Shown: positions 45,940 through 58,008 of the stretch, one piece after another
Layout of the letters: the number at the start of each line of letters is the position of its first letter
Position numbering within the stretch: the first letter of the stretch is position 1
From: Posidonia oceanica
Taxonomy: Eukaryota > Streptophyta > Magnoliopsida > Alismatales > Posidoniaceae
Length of the DNA: 64,000 bases
NCBI GenBank assembly: GCA_037176725.1
Contig: JAZBRS010000020.1
Coordinates: 87,428,001 to 87,492,000, forward strand
Direction: 5' to 3'
Translations under genes and position numbers: made by a program
The notes under the pieces: model-generated
Database searches by the model: none
The model's input: only the letters and a program-made list of their open reading frames with translations
What the model was told of the DNA's origin: nothing

Positions 45940-48900
45940 GCAGGAGAATGCAGGTTTGAATGCCTAAATGCCATTGAATGCCTGAATGAATGCTCATAGG
46001 TGTGCTCTAAGTGATGGGATGCAATGCAAGGAAGTAAACGTGCAGTCTAAGTGCTCAACAACGCCATCTGTGTTCCGAACCGGTCGAGACCTGGCTCGTG
46101 AGAACTCCAGGCAGTAAGCATCACTACCCTATATGCAAATGCAAGCGAAAAAAGCAAAACAGCGGTAAAACCAAGTGGTGCAGGCGACATGCAAGAGAAA
46201 ACGGCGTAAAACACACGAAACAACGCGAGAAACGAGAGCGGCACGCAAAACGGTGTAAGAAAACGAGGGCAGACATGCGAACCGGTGCCAAAAGCAAAGC
46301 GGGCACGCGAAACGGTGCCAAAAGCAAAGTGGGCACGCGAAATGGTGTCAAAAGCAAAGTAGGCACGCAAAACGGTGCAGAAAGCAAAGCGGGCACGCAA
46401 AACGGTGCCAAAAGCGAAGCGGGCATGCAGAACGGTGCCAAAACAGGCGAAATAAAACATCGACAAAGCCATGCAGATGCAAATGCAAAGACAAGAGAAG
46501 CAAAAGGAGAAGCAAACAGTGCATATGTGAGAACACACTGTTTAAGGACCGCGCAGAGTAGGTGTGAAGACCTACAAAGGGGAAGAGAAGCAAGTGGAAG
46601 GATTACCACCGTTTTGTGACTGTTTCCCACCAAAATGTCCCACGATGTGTCTCGCACGCTGCCAAAAGCTTGCAATGCGATCGGATCATGGAAAGAGGGG
46701 AAGAAAGTTACAATTAGTAGTGAATCCAGGGGAAACGCAGCACAAGGCACTGAGAGTACGTGAAAAGGGGAGACAGAGTTGATAGATAGGAAGAGGGAGT
46801 CCTAATCTACATGCTCGAGGAAACAGAGAGCAAAAAGCATGCATGCAATGCAAATGGTGTGCAAATGAATGCTGTGCAGGGGTTCAGGAGAACTTACCTT
46901 GGAAATCTGAAGCCTGATCTGAAAACTGCTTGGTCCATGCTGAAGAGTGCTCCGCTGGGGTCGTCAAGGTAGCTTGGTTGAGAAGATCCAACGGTCGGAT
47001 TTGAAGATATCCCAGCTTCAAGGCAGAGAGACCAGAACAGGGGAGAAGAATGGATCTAGGTGTACAGGGGGTCCTAGGGATGTGCAAAACAGGTCCTCCC
47101 ATGTAAATGGGAGCTATGTGTGCTTAAGTATGTGTAGGGATGCTAAATGCGAGAATGCATGAGTGCAATGCATGCAGAAATGCAAGAAAAGTCCTAGGGA
47201 TGATTTTTCAGAAAACTTGGGAACTTATGTGCAGTTTTTGAAAAAGTGGGGGTCTAAATGCAAAGATTTGGAAAAGTTAGGGAGCTTTTATGCAAGGTTT
47301 TTGAAAACTAGAGGGTTTGAGTGCAATTTTGCAAAATGTAGGGTTCAAAATGCAATTTTACAAGGTAAACACGCATTAGGATAAGTTTTGAAATCATATG
47401 GGAGATTAACATGCAATTTTGAAATATGTAGGATCTAAAATGCAATTTTGTAAGCAAAACAATGGTCTACATGTTCTAAGAATGCAAACAGAGGACCTAA
47501 GTGCAATTTGTAAATATGCAGGGTCTAAAATGCAATTTTATAAGCAAAAATATGCATTTAAATGACTTTTATAAGCATGCAGAGGACTTATATGCAATTT
47601 TTAAAACATGCAGGGTCTAAAATGCAATTTTATAAGCAAAATATGCATTTAAATGTATGCTGTGCATTACTGAAGGACCTATATGCAAAAGTCAGAAAGC
47701 ATGGGGGAAATAATGCAATGTAGTAAGAAAAATCGAAAAATAAATGCATAAGTTAATAGAACAAAGGACTAAAGTGCAAATGGGGAAAACAATAGGGTTT
47801 AAAAATGCAATTTAATAAAGTAAAATATAAGCATTAAATCAGATTATTGATTGAAGGACTAACAATTAAAAAATGGAAAGCTAGCGGGCCTGAACTAAAA
47901 TAATCATAAAAGGAAAACACAGCAGGAGGACTAACATGCAATTAATTAGTTTTTTAGATTTTTCATGCAATTTCATATGATTTAAATTTAGAATTAAATA
48001 GATCTTAAACAGAGGCAGGACCAGAATGTAATAAATTAAAAACAGGAGCTGAGAATGCAATTTAGTAATAAAATAGCTTAGTAACAGAAAAATAAATGCA
48101 CAGTAGAAAGCCAGAAGAACGGCCACTATAGCAGATTGCTACCAGTGGCCAGAGGGGAGGAACGGGGGCTGCTGGGGACACGCTGGTGCGGCGGCGGCCT
48201 GCTCCGGAGCCGTGCGAAGGTCGGCGAGGCGTCAGAGGGCTATGACGAAGCCTAGGGATGGCCGGAGAAGTCGTCGGAAGTCTGTAGACCTGCTCGGATG
48301 CAGGGAAGACGATCGGCACGATGGGAGGATGTTCTGAAGGCACCGGCGTGATCCTAGGGTCCATGCGGTCCTCGGGCGACGATCGGAGCTGCTTTCTGCT
48401 AACTGGAGCGGCGAGATAAATCCGGAGCTCACCGGAGAAGAAGATGAAGCGACGGCGTTAACTATCCGCGACAGGGACCAGAAACCTAATCTAAGGGGCT
48501 AGGAAGCATGCAGGAGAGAAAACTAAACTAATGGGAAGAGATGGCACCTGTTTCGCGAGCTGGGTCGTCCCCTCGACGTCGGCTGCTTCAGTGATCGCCT
48601 GCGGAGGTCGTCCGGAGGTTGCAGAGCTCGTCGTCAGCTCGGGAGCGGTGGAAACGATTCGGTGGAGTTCTTCGGAGCTTCCTGCATCTTTGGAACGAAA
48701 CTTCGACGGACGGAGCGTAGTTTTGTTTCTGTGGGTGGACTACAGATCGCCTAAGGTGGGTAGGGCTGTCTGCTGCTCTCCGGATCAAGTGCAGGACGCC
48801 GGTGACTTACTGGGGGTCAGGCGAGCGTTTCTGGATGTTTAGGTTAGGTCGTGGAGGCCAGGAAAGGGAGTTGGCTGATGTGGCGTTTCCTGGATCAGAA

Positions 48901-51265
48901 GGGAGGCTAAGTGTTTGTAGTGGATGAAGCGATTTGTGGTGAGCTGCTAGAGTGGAGCTTAGGGGAGTTGGAAAGGTGATGTTCTCGTGGATTAGAGGGT
49001 GGAGTTTGGCTAGGAGTAGAGGCCTGTGGTGTCGGGAATTTTTGGGGAGGCAGAGCTGGGTTGCTGCTGTTGTTTCAGGGTGGTGTTGGGGTGATTTTGG
49101 GTTGAGAATGGCTGCGGAATGGGTGGAGTGTAATACTGGAAGTTTGGGTGGTTTTGGGGGATGAATTTAGAGTGATTTGTTGGTTGGGAAGGGGCTTGGA
49201 TTTGATGGAATGGAAGAAGAGGAAGATGGCTGAATTTTCAGTGGAAGAGGAGGGATTTTGGTGCACTCTGAGCTCTGAATTCTCTCACTCTCTCTGGGAT
49301 GACGAAAAAGGCGAAGAAGAAGGAGGATTGCTGAGGTTTTAACGGGAGCTGGAGGAGTGGACGCGTGCTGGATTTCAAATCTCCACCGGCGGGAGGGAGT
49401 TGCTGCAGCGAGGACGATGGGAGGTGACGGGCATTAATTGCCCCTCGGAAGACCTACTGAGAGACGAGAGAGGATGGAAGTGAGCTGGTGCTGATGGTGA
49501 TCGGGTGGGAAGAAGAAATTGAAATTTGAAGAAGAGGGGGAGTCAGCTGGTGTGGGAGAAAACTGAGGAAGAAGAAGAAGGAGGGAAGAGGAGGAAGAGG
49601 ATGGCTGCATGCGGGCCGGGCCGCGAAGGAAAAGAAAAAAAGAAAGAAAGAAAAAGGGAAGGAAAGGGAGGAATGGGCCAACGGGCCGGACCAAGAGGAG
49701 AAACAAAAACAAAAAAGAAAGAAAGGAAGGAAGAAAGGAAGAAAGGGAAAGAAGAAGAAAAATAAATTAGATAAAAATAAAATAAAAATAGAAAAAGGTT
49801 TTTAGAATGGTTGTGTTTTAAGTTAGGACTTTGATCAAGTTTTTTAACGATTGTTTTTAATTAGTTAATTAGGTTTAAAGAGATTTAGTTTTGGTTAGGG
49901 TTTTTAGGGTTTTCTTTGTTTTTGATTTGTTTTTGATTTTGTTTAAATGTTTGTTAAGTCTTTTAAGTTGTTTTTTAATTATGTTTTTCTTGTTAAACAC
50001 TTGGGATGTTAATTAGGATTTTTTAAAGTTTGTTTTTAGATTAATTAGGGTGAGTTTTAGATTTTTGATTTTAATCTTATTTGGGTTTTGTTTAAGTTTC
50101 CTTTTAGATTTGATTTCGTTTGTTAATTTCTTTTATTATTTTTTAGGCTAGGTCTTCTTGTTAAGTTTTTAATTAGGTGTTTTCAGATTTTTGATTGTTT
50201 GTTTTTATTTTTTAATTATGTTTTCAAATTGTTTGTTTTTAGGATTGCTAAGTTAAGTTTTTTCCTTAATTACTAGCCTTAGTATTTCTTAAGTGTTTCC
50301 TTTCTTTCAGGATTTGTTTTCTTGATTGTTTTTTAATAGGATTTTACTTTTACTTGTTTTGATTACATTTTGGTTTTTTCCTTGATTTTACAGTATTTTC
50401 CTTTTGTTTGTTTTGCATTTTAAGTTGCATTCTTAGTTTTCCATTTTAGCTAGATTTAGTTAGGTTTTTGGTTTTTAATGGTTTGTTTAAGTTTTTAATT
50501 ATTTCTTTTAGGGTTTTGGTTTGCTTTCCTTTTGTTTTAGGGTTTTAAAGGTTTTTTAAGGATTTTTTAGAGATTTAGTGGAGGAAAGGAAAAGAAAAAG
50601 AAAAGGAAGAGATAGAGGAAGAAATGAGGGAGCAAAGAAGAAAGAGAGGAGTGGAAAGAAAATAATTTTTAGAAAATCAAGAAATAAGCTAAAAATAAAA
50701 TAAAAATACAAATAAGATGCAGAAGAGATAGATGCACAAGGAGGGCCCACAGCCAGGCAAGAAGAAGAGAGAGATGGGAGTGAAAAGGGGGAGGATAATC
50801 AGGAGAGAGAGAGAGGAGAGAGAAAAGAATAATCTAGGAGAGAGAAAAGGATAATTTGATGAAATGAAGGGGCTAGAGGTTTAGGAAAGGGGTGAAATTC
50901 GGGGAGTGTGTAGCCTAGGATCTCTAGTGTTGCACCTAGGGTTAGGGTTTGGTTTTGGAAAAGTTTTGGAAGGGTTTTGAGGTGTAGAAAAAGGGTAGTT
51001 TTACCTAGGTTTTCTAGGATTTTTGGGAGTGGTTTTGGGTTGAAAATTTGAGGATTTTGGGTAGGTTTGCTAAGTTGGGAATGGTGAGTTCTCCTACGGT
51101 TTTTGGGTAGTTTTTGGGCTTGGGAAAGAGGCATAATTCTAGGTTAAGTTTGGGCTTGTTTTGATGGGTAGGATGGAAAGGAATGTGTAGTTTTGACCTA
51201 GGTTTGGATCCAGAAGTCACCAGGAGATTCCAATTGATTAAGCCTGTCAAAATGGGGTGTCAACA
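45940..51265 (-). repeat. 3' LTR of large Ogre-like element, main part
   Basis: Continues the LTR broken at 26006 and ends (minus-strand start) TGTTGACACCCC at 51265. Joined with 25569-26006 it is about 5.76 kb. It follows the nested element's LTR in order (30-bp array, GCAATTTT-rich part, GC-rich block at about 48120-48900, T-rich part, then GA-rich and GATAATC-containing segment at about 50790-50860) but is clearly diverged. It is a related subfamily, not the same family copy. Confidence 0.9.
46195..46445. repeat. 30-bp tandem array in LTR of large Ogre-like element
   Basis: Units of 30 bases on the theme GGTGCCAAAAGCAAAGCGGG then CACGCGAAAC. The unit sequence differs from the nested element's array but the period is the same. 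It yields short periodic frames on both strands. Confidence 0.9.
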
Positions 51266-51278
51266 GATGCCCCTCCCT
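51266..51278 (-). other. Polypurine tract of large Ogre-like element
   Basis: The minus strand reads AGGGAGGGGCATC before the LTR start. Confidence 0.9.
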
Positions 51279-51800
51279 GAGCAAGGTCAAGCGAAGCGAG
51301 GCCGCTGCACAGGGTTGACAAGACACCCCATCTGATCGACGGGAGCAGAAGATTGCTATTGGCGTGAGTTACTTATTCGGCAGATGCACCGAAGGTCGTA
51401 GCTCATTGCCGCAATGCAAAGTGCAGGTGCAGACGGATGAGATGCAATGTATGCAATGCATGCCAATGCGAATGCAATGCAAATGTTAGTGCAAAAGTTA
51501 GTACAGCTAAGAATGCTAATGCAGCACAGGATGATGATGATGCTGGACTAGTATGCAGTGCTAGAAAAGGAAAGTGCAAAGGTGATGCAAAAGAAGAATG
51601 CCAAAAGGGGAAACGCGATGTGGCGCAAAGACCTGGTAGGCAGGCCAAACTTGCGCGACAAGGCGAGAAAGAAAAGTGCAGCTTGTCCCCGCCCGGGGAG
51701 CAAGCTAGCAAAAAGGGTGCGAGGGGAGAGAGGCCGACTCTCCTATCGCAAAGGGGATGCGGGACTTTGCTTCCTTGGGACAAAGTCACGCGAAGAGGGT

Positions 51801-52826
51801 GATAAGGTGTTGGGCTTATCGGCCGGATAGTTTATGGTCCTATCAACCGGAAGCGATAGTTTACGGACCTATCAACCGGAAGCGATAGTTTACGGACCTA
51901 TCAACTGGAAGCGATAGTTTACGGACCTATCAACCGGAAGCAGTTGTGAGTGATAGTTACTAGATATCAGCCGTAAAACATGATTGTGCAGGATAGTTTA
52001 CGGTCCTATCAACCGGAAGCAATAGTTTACGAGCCTATCAACCGGGAGCGATAGTTTACAGGCCTATCAACCGGGAGCGATAGTTTACGGTCCTATCAAC
52101 TGGAAGCACAATTCATGAGTGATAGTTACTGGTTATCAGTCGTATAACGCAAATGCCAAAGAATGATAGTTTACGATCCTATCAACCAGAAGCGATAGTT
52201 TACGGGCCTATCAACCGGGAGCGATAGTTTACGGGTCTATCAACCGGAAAGGGCATTTACGAGTGATAGTTACTGGATATCAGCCGTATAACATGATTGG
52301 CGTAGCGATAGTTTACGGTCCTATCAACCGGAAGCGATAGTTTACAGACCTATCAACCGGAAGCGATAGTTTACGGACCTATCAACCGGGAGCGATAGTT
52401 TAGGGACCAATCAACCAAAAGCGCAATCATGAGGGATAGTTACTGGTTATCAGTCGTATAATGCAATTGCAAGTGATAGTTTACGGTCCTATCAATTGGA
52501 AGCGATAGTTTACGGGCCTATCAACCGGGAGCGATAGTTTTCGGTCCTATCAACCGGGAGTGATAGTTTACGGTCCTATCAACCGAAAAGTGCAATTGCA
52601 AGGGATAGTTATTGGATATCAGCCGTATAACGTAATTGCAAGTGATAGTTTTGGATATCAGCCAAGGATGAGTTTTGGATCATCAGTCAGAGAATGATAG
52701 TTTACGGTCCTATCAACCGGAAAGTGCAATTACGAGGGACAGTTACAGGATGTCAGCCGTATAACACAACTGCGGGCTGGATAAGACACCAACCCAAGAT
52801 GATAGTTTACGGTCCTATCAAGCGGG
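51801..52826. repeat. Tandem array A: GATAGTTTACGGNCCTATCAACCGG units
   Basis: About 25 units of about 28 bases, each with arms GATAG/CTATC around a TTTACGG core and followed by AACCGG. A GATAGTTACTGGATATCAGCCGTATAAC segment recurs after every few units, giving a higher-order period. The array opens with GATAAGGTGTTGGGCTTATC (51801-51820). It lies in the 3'UTR between the extra frame and the LTR, the part of Tat-group elements known to vary and to seed satellites. Confidence 0.9.
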
Positions 52827-52984
52827 AAGAGCATTGATTGATTGATTGATTGATGATTGATTGACTGATTGATTGATGATTGATAAGAAAAAGAGGGATT
52901 GATTGATTGAAAGTTTGATAAGAAAAAGAGTGATTGATTGATTGATAAGGAAAAGAGTGATTGATTGATTGAAAGTTTGATAAG
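52827..52984. repeat. GATT-rich microsatellite
   Basis: Runs of GATTGATTGATT with interspersed GATAAGAAAAAGAG segments, lying between arrays A and B. Confidence 0.85.
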
Positions 52985-53518
52985 AAAAGGATTGATAAGA
53001 TATTGGACTTATCGACCGGCAAAGGGAAAGGGGTGATAAGATATCAGACTTATCGGCCGGCAAATGAATAAAAGAATGGAATGATAAGATATCGGACTTA
53101 TCGGCCGGCAAATGAATAAAAGAATAGAATGATAAGATATCGGACTTATCAGCCGGCAAAGAGGGGATGAGAGAATGATAAGATATCAGACTTATCGGCC
53201 GGCAAAGGGAAAGAGATGGTAAGATATCGGACTTATCAGCCGGTAAATGAATAAAAGAATAGAATGATAAGATATCGGACTTATCGGCCGGCAAAGAGGG
53301 GATAAAGGAATGATAAGATATCGGACTTATCGGCCGGCAAAGGGAAAGAGATGATAAGATATCGGACTTATCGGCCGGCAAATGAATAAAAGAACAGAAT
53401 GATAAGATATCGGACTTATCGGCCGGCAAAGAGGGGATAAAGGAATGATAAGATATCGGACTTATCGGCCGGCAAAGGGAAAGAGATGATAAGATATCGG
53501 ACTTATCGGCCGGCAAAG
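52985..53518. repeat. Tandem array B: GATAAGATATCGGACTTATCGGCCGGC units
   Basis: About eleven units; each has 6-bp arms GATAAG/CTTATC around ATATCGGA, then GGCCGGCAAA and a variable spacer (AATGAATAAAAGAATAGA, GAGGGGATAAAGGA or GGGAAAGAG). Open minus-strand frames here (for example 52818-53516) are repeat products. Confidence 0.9.
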
Positions 53519-54062
53519 AAGTGGGTTTCGCGAGGGCGAATCATCCCATGATACCAGGAATGTCATGGGGGAAAGAGAGGGAGAGTCATGGGTTGGCCAG
53601 CGTGTCCTTGGTCATCAAAAGCAGAGGATGAAGACAAAACTGTCGTGTTTGCCAGACAAGTAGTTTGGGGGTACCAGCCCGAAGATGATGACAGGTTGAC
53701 GGACCTATTGCTGGGCAGTTGGGGGTGCTGGCCAAGGATGACAGGTTGACAGACCTATCGTCGGGCAGTTGGGGGTGCCAGCCCATTGGTGAAGATCCAG
53801 ATGACGGTGCTCGGCAGCTTGCTTGTTCAGATGTCATGGGTCAGTAGTTGGATTGATTGATGAGGACTTTCCTGCGGTGTTTGGCAGCAAGTCTGGCCAG
53901 GGGCCCTGCAGATATGATTGACATGATAATGCATGCACTTGTAGCAGATTTGAAATGCAAACAGGTGGCTCAGAACACCTTTGTATTGATTGAACTTCAT
54001 TACATGCCTGTGGCAGGGCAAAAGTTTACAGCATAAGATAAGCAGGCAGTTACATGGACGCT
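53519..54062. repeat. 3'UTR segment with hairpin set C
   Basis: Two GACAGGTTGACGGACCTATT-type modules (about 53689 and 53738), each followed by a GGGGGTGCCAGCCC-like stem. They resemble the gag-only element's modules more than arrays A and B. The rest shows no gene. Confidence 0.65.
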
Positions 54063-55265
54063 CTAGTCGGTCCTGGCTTTCTTTGCCTTTCTAGAATCAG
54101 GGAACTGAGGAGCGCCAGGAGGTATCTCACTGATAAGCCAGAAAGCTTGTACCTCCGTCAGATATTCGGGAGTACATCCCGAGCCTTGTGCAGATGCAAG
54201 GTCAGTAGACCGCACTCCATGCTGCATGAGATCAACCAGCTTTGTTGTAGCAGATGTTGTCCCATAAGGATATGCTTGAAGGAGCTTTAGGGCTGTGCTG
54301 TCTATGAAGGCGCCCTGCTGGAGGCTGAACTGCCGCATGACCCGGATGGGGTGATACTCCATGCCTCCGGTGAATCCAGGCAGCACCACGAGTCACGCGT
54401 CGCGGGCATCGAAGAAGATAGTAAAAGGTTCAGCCACAAACGGGATGATGCGCAAGGTGACGATGTCGTCAGTCAGCTCAGATAACTTCTTGTATTCTTC
54501 GGGGACCTTCTTGATTGTCCTGGCATGGCCGCTGTTCCAGTATATTTCAATGATGTGGCCCCAGGGGCATAGCAAGTTTAGTTCAAGGTGTGTAGCCAGC
54601 CAGATCTGTACTGGCACTCCGTAGCCGTGGAAGTGGCGGCAGTGGTGGGAGATGCGGTCCAGCCTGCAGTATGTTTCAGCCAAGATGACTGGTGCCAGGT
54701 CGATCAGCCTAGTCACCACAGTTAGTGCGATTTCAGTAATTTCTATCGCGACTGTCATCCGACCATGAGTGAAGATCAGCTCTCCCAGAAATCGGGTGAC
54801 AAATCTCCAAAGCCACAGGTCATCTCCGAGTTCAGCGCATTTGTCTATGATCTCATCGAAGTAGTGCAGGCGCAGCATGGGCGTGGGGCCGCTGGTGCAG
54901 ATCAGTCTTTATTGGCACCGATCAGTAGATAGCCCAGATAGCTTGTAGAGGACCGCTATGTATTTGTCGCGCCTCATAAAAATGGGCGGTCCCATTAGCC
55001 TGGAGAAGCCACAGATGCGGCGCACCTCTTCCAGAGTAGGTGTTAGCTCAGTCCTTTCGAAGCGGAAGACATGGTGCGTCGACTTCCAGAATCTTGCGGT
55101 AGCGCACAGAAGGTGACGGCTCACTTCGACATCAGCCGCCTTTAGCAGTTTTGTGGGTATGCCTTAGAGGCGCAGCTTCTCACAGTCTTCCTGAGTAAGC
55201 TTGCCAATCCAACCCCGCAGGGCTTCAGAACAGTGCACTGGGGTTTCAAGAGTTGGATATCCCAT
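54063..55265 (-). pseudogene. Plant-mobile-domain-like extra reading frame of the Ogre-like element
   Basis: Starting at ATG 55265-55263 (MGYPTLETPV), one frame runs 400 codons to TAG 54065-54063 without a frameshift. It is broken only by TAA at 55166-55164, TAA at 54911-54909 and TGA at 54395-54393 (codons 34, 119, 291), each one C-to-T change from CAA or CGA. The pattern W-K-S...VFRFERTELTPTLEEVRRICG, then a helical part ending PVILAETYCRLD and VPVQIWLATHL, is that of the plant mobile domain / DUF7745 group. That group is found in host proteins such as MAIN and MAIL1 and in transposable elements. Its role in elements is unknown to me. It lies downstream of pol and before the 3'UTR arrays. 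Identification is by motif memory, not a search. Confidence 0.65.
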
Positions 55266-56761
55266 GATGCAGGCCACAGGGGTACAGGCAGGTGCTGCAG
55301 AGCTTGAAAGTACCTGTTATCAATGTTGCAGACAGTCAGATCACATAGGCATATAATCTCTAACAGAAAGCAGAATCTGAGGCTGATAAAGTAGTTCAAA
55401 ATGTATTCAGTAATTAATATTAGAATAGAGCAGTTAAGCACAAATAAGCTGAGGAAATCTGTAACAGTCTTGTAGACACGCGGGTAAGGACTGGCAGGAG
55501 ATCTGGACCAGCGCAGCCCGAGCAGCGTCAACGCATTCTTGGTAAGAAGTACTGTCTCAGAGTCGAAGCGAGTTGCAGAGCGGAACGATTAATAAGAAGG
55601 AAAGGATGATTGAAGATGCATGTATGCGTGATGCAGGTTGGTATGCTTAAGAGATGATTAGTATGTTTGGGTGCCCTCAGCATGCGAAGTGCTTTGGTGC
55701 CTGCTACAGAGGAAGGAGGTGGTCCCTGACTCACTGGGCCCTACTTGAACTCCTAGCTTGCTGGTGGCACTCCGAAACGCGTGTTGGCAGTATACAGGTG
55801 GTGGTGTGGTGAGGATAGGCTACCTGCCGAGCTCTCAGGACCTACAGCTACTCTTTCTGTTATCTTTTTTGACTTCTCCCTCATGGGTATGTAGTCTTTC
55901 TCTACCCTTGGCTAGGAGATGGTAAGTGTTTGCTTTTGGAGGGAAGTGGTAGACCTTTTTAGGCTTACACCCTTGGGTATCTTGTAAGGTACGGGGGGAT
56001 GATATTGCCTGTATTTTCAGGTCGATCCTTGTCTAACCCTTTTCTTTTCTTTTCCCCCTTTTTTTTGCCTTTTTGCTTGCTTTTTTCTCTTCTCTTTTTT
56101 TGGTTTTTGTTTGCTTGCTTTTTTTTCTTCTTTTTTTTTTCTAGGCTTTTGCTATCCTCATTTTGGAGGTAAAAAGAAGGGTGTTTGGGTTGTAATGGAT
56201 GTGGGCTTTGGGTCTGCTATGTGATGGGTAGAAGGAGCAAGGTTAGACTGCACACCCCTATCTCTAGGGTCGGCTTCTGTCTTCGTTTTCTGTTCCTTGG
56301 ACGTGCCCAAGCCTAGATGTCTATTCTCACTTTTTTCAAACTCACATTCTAGCATTTTTTCTCCCTCAGAGGTGTATGTCCTTACGAGTTTTAGGCAGTT
56401 CGCCTGTCCTGATTGATGGTGGCTCCCTCACTAGCTAAGGCGTCTAAGTAGTGTCGGGTGAGGCAGGGTGGACTCTTTCCAACGTAGGCAAGCGCTTCCG
56501 GTTTTCATCACCGGGCAAAAGATGTAATGCGTGATTTAAGAGGATGACGATGATGATTTGAAAAAGATGATGCATGTTTTAAGAGGATGACGATGATGAT
56601 TTGAAAAAGATGATGCAAGAGTAGGACAGAGGAAGCATAAGCGGATGTTCAAGAACAAAAGTAAGAGACAAGATAGAAGATGCAGGTAGGATGAGAATGT
56701 AAGGAGCGAGAATGTAAGTATGTAGGTGGGAGAAGAGTATATTCAACGGGGCCGCCTTCAG
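55266..56761. other. Spacer between pol and the extra frame
   Basis: No gene supported. It holds T-rich runs (56040-56145), a 43-bp tandem duplication AAGAGGATGACGATGATGAT... (about 56535-56620), and GATGATG-rich sequence. Open frames such as 55142-55531 overlap the extra frame in another phase and have no domain. On the minus strand a possible splice acceptor TTTCAAGCTCTGCAG lies at about 55308-55294, just ahead of the extra ATG. Confidence 0.6.
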
Positions 56762-58008
56762 CTACTGATAGTACTTCTTGTGGTAGCAGAGGTTGATGGG
56801 CTCAGACTGCTCGACCTGATCCATATCCTCAAGAGTTACAGCGCCACCCGAAAAGACATGCTTGACCACAAAGGGGCCACGCCAGTTAGGTTGGAATTTC
56901 CCTTGACCATCAGGCAAGTGAATGGCGCGCAGAACAAGGTCCCCTATCTGGAATCCTCTTGGTTGAACTTTCTTCAAGTAAGACCTGGCCATTCTCTTTT
57001 GGTAGCAGTGAGCATTATGCATAGCTTGCAGCCTGTGCTCATCAATCAGATTCAGTTGGACGCAGTGTCTTCGACCCATTCTACTTCATCCAACTCAGCT
57101 TCGCGTAGGATCCGCAGTGAGGGGATCTCTACCTCGATGCGCAACTCCGCCTCCATGCCATACACCAGAGAGTATGGGGTGGCACCTGTTAAAGTGTGGA
57201 CAGATGTCCTATACGTCCAGAGTGCGTAAGGATGCTTGTCGTGCCAGTCCTTATGAGTTTCTGCCATCTTCTTCAGGATTTTGACCAGATTTTTGTTGGC
57301 GGATTCCACTGCACCATTCATCTGCGGCCGGTAAGGCGAGGATCTGTGGTGTTTGATGCTAAAGCTTTGCAGATAGTCTTCGATCCTCTTAGCAATGAAA
57401 TGTGTGCCATTATCAGATATAATTGCATGCGGGACCCCATACCAGGCTTTGATATTGTTTCTGATGAATTTTTCTATAGCCACGGCAGTCACCGTTTTGT
57501 AGGAGGTCGCTTCCATCCATTTGGTGAAGTAATCAATCGCTACCAGAATATAACGATGACCATTAGAAGCTGGAGGGTGGATGGCGCCAATGACATCAAT
57601 CCCCCAGGTGGAGAAGGGCCACGGCGACGACATGCTGTGCAGTTCTTGAGGGGGTGCCCGAATAAAGTTGCCGTGCACTTGGCAATTATGGCATCTGCGC
57701 ACAAATCGGCAGCAGTCTGCTTCCATAGTCAACCAATAGTATCCCTGCAGTATTATCTTCTTGGCTAGGAGGACACCATTCATGTGCGGGCCGCAGGTCC
57801 CCGCATGCACTTGAAGCATCAGCGCATCAGCCTCTGATTTGTTCAGGCAGCGCAAGAGCATTTGATTGTATGATCTCTTGTACAACTGTCCTGCCCCTAA
57901 TACATACTTTGACGCCAGACGCGTCAGAGTTCTCTTGTCTACTGCTGAGGTACCAAGTGGAAAGCTGCTAGATTCCAAGAAAGCTTTTATGTCTTTGTAC
58001 CAAGGCTG
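56762..58008 (-). pseudogene. Integrase of Ogre-like gag-pol
   Basis: The zinc-binding H-H-C-C module is intact (HAGTCGPHMNG...CHNCQVHG). The catalytic triad is complete: D in WGIDVIGAI, D in IISDNGTHF and E in MNGAVESANK, with exactly 35 residues between the last two. The C-terminal segment (YQKRMARSYLKKVQPRGFQ, GKFQPNWRGPFVV) is in another frame, so a frameshift lies near 57055-57075. The frame then ends at the expected family terminus after HKKYYQ (56764-56762). A TAG at 58011-58009 separates it from RNase H. Integrase would insert the element cDNA; this copy is broken. Confidence 0.92.

Noticed and set aside
52818..53516. 232-codon minus-strand frame with DKSDILS repeats
   Set aside because: Readthrough of tandem array B; purely periodic.
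57196..57768. 190-codon plus-strand frame
   Set aside because: Antisense to the integrase core, which has clear catalytic motifs.
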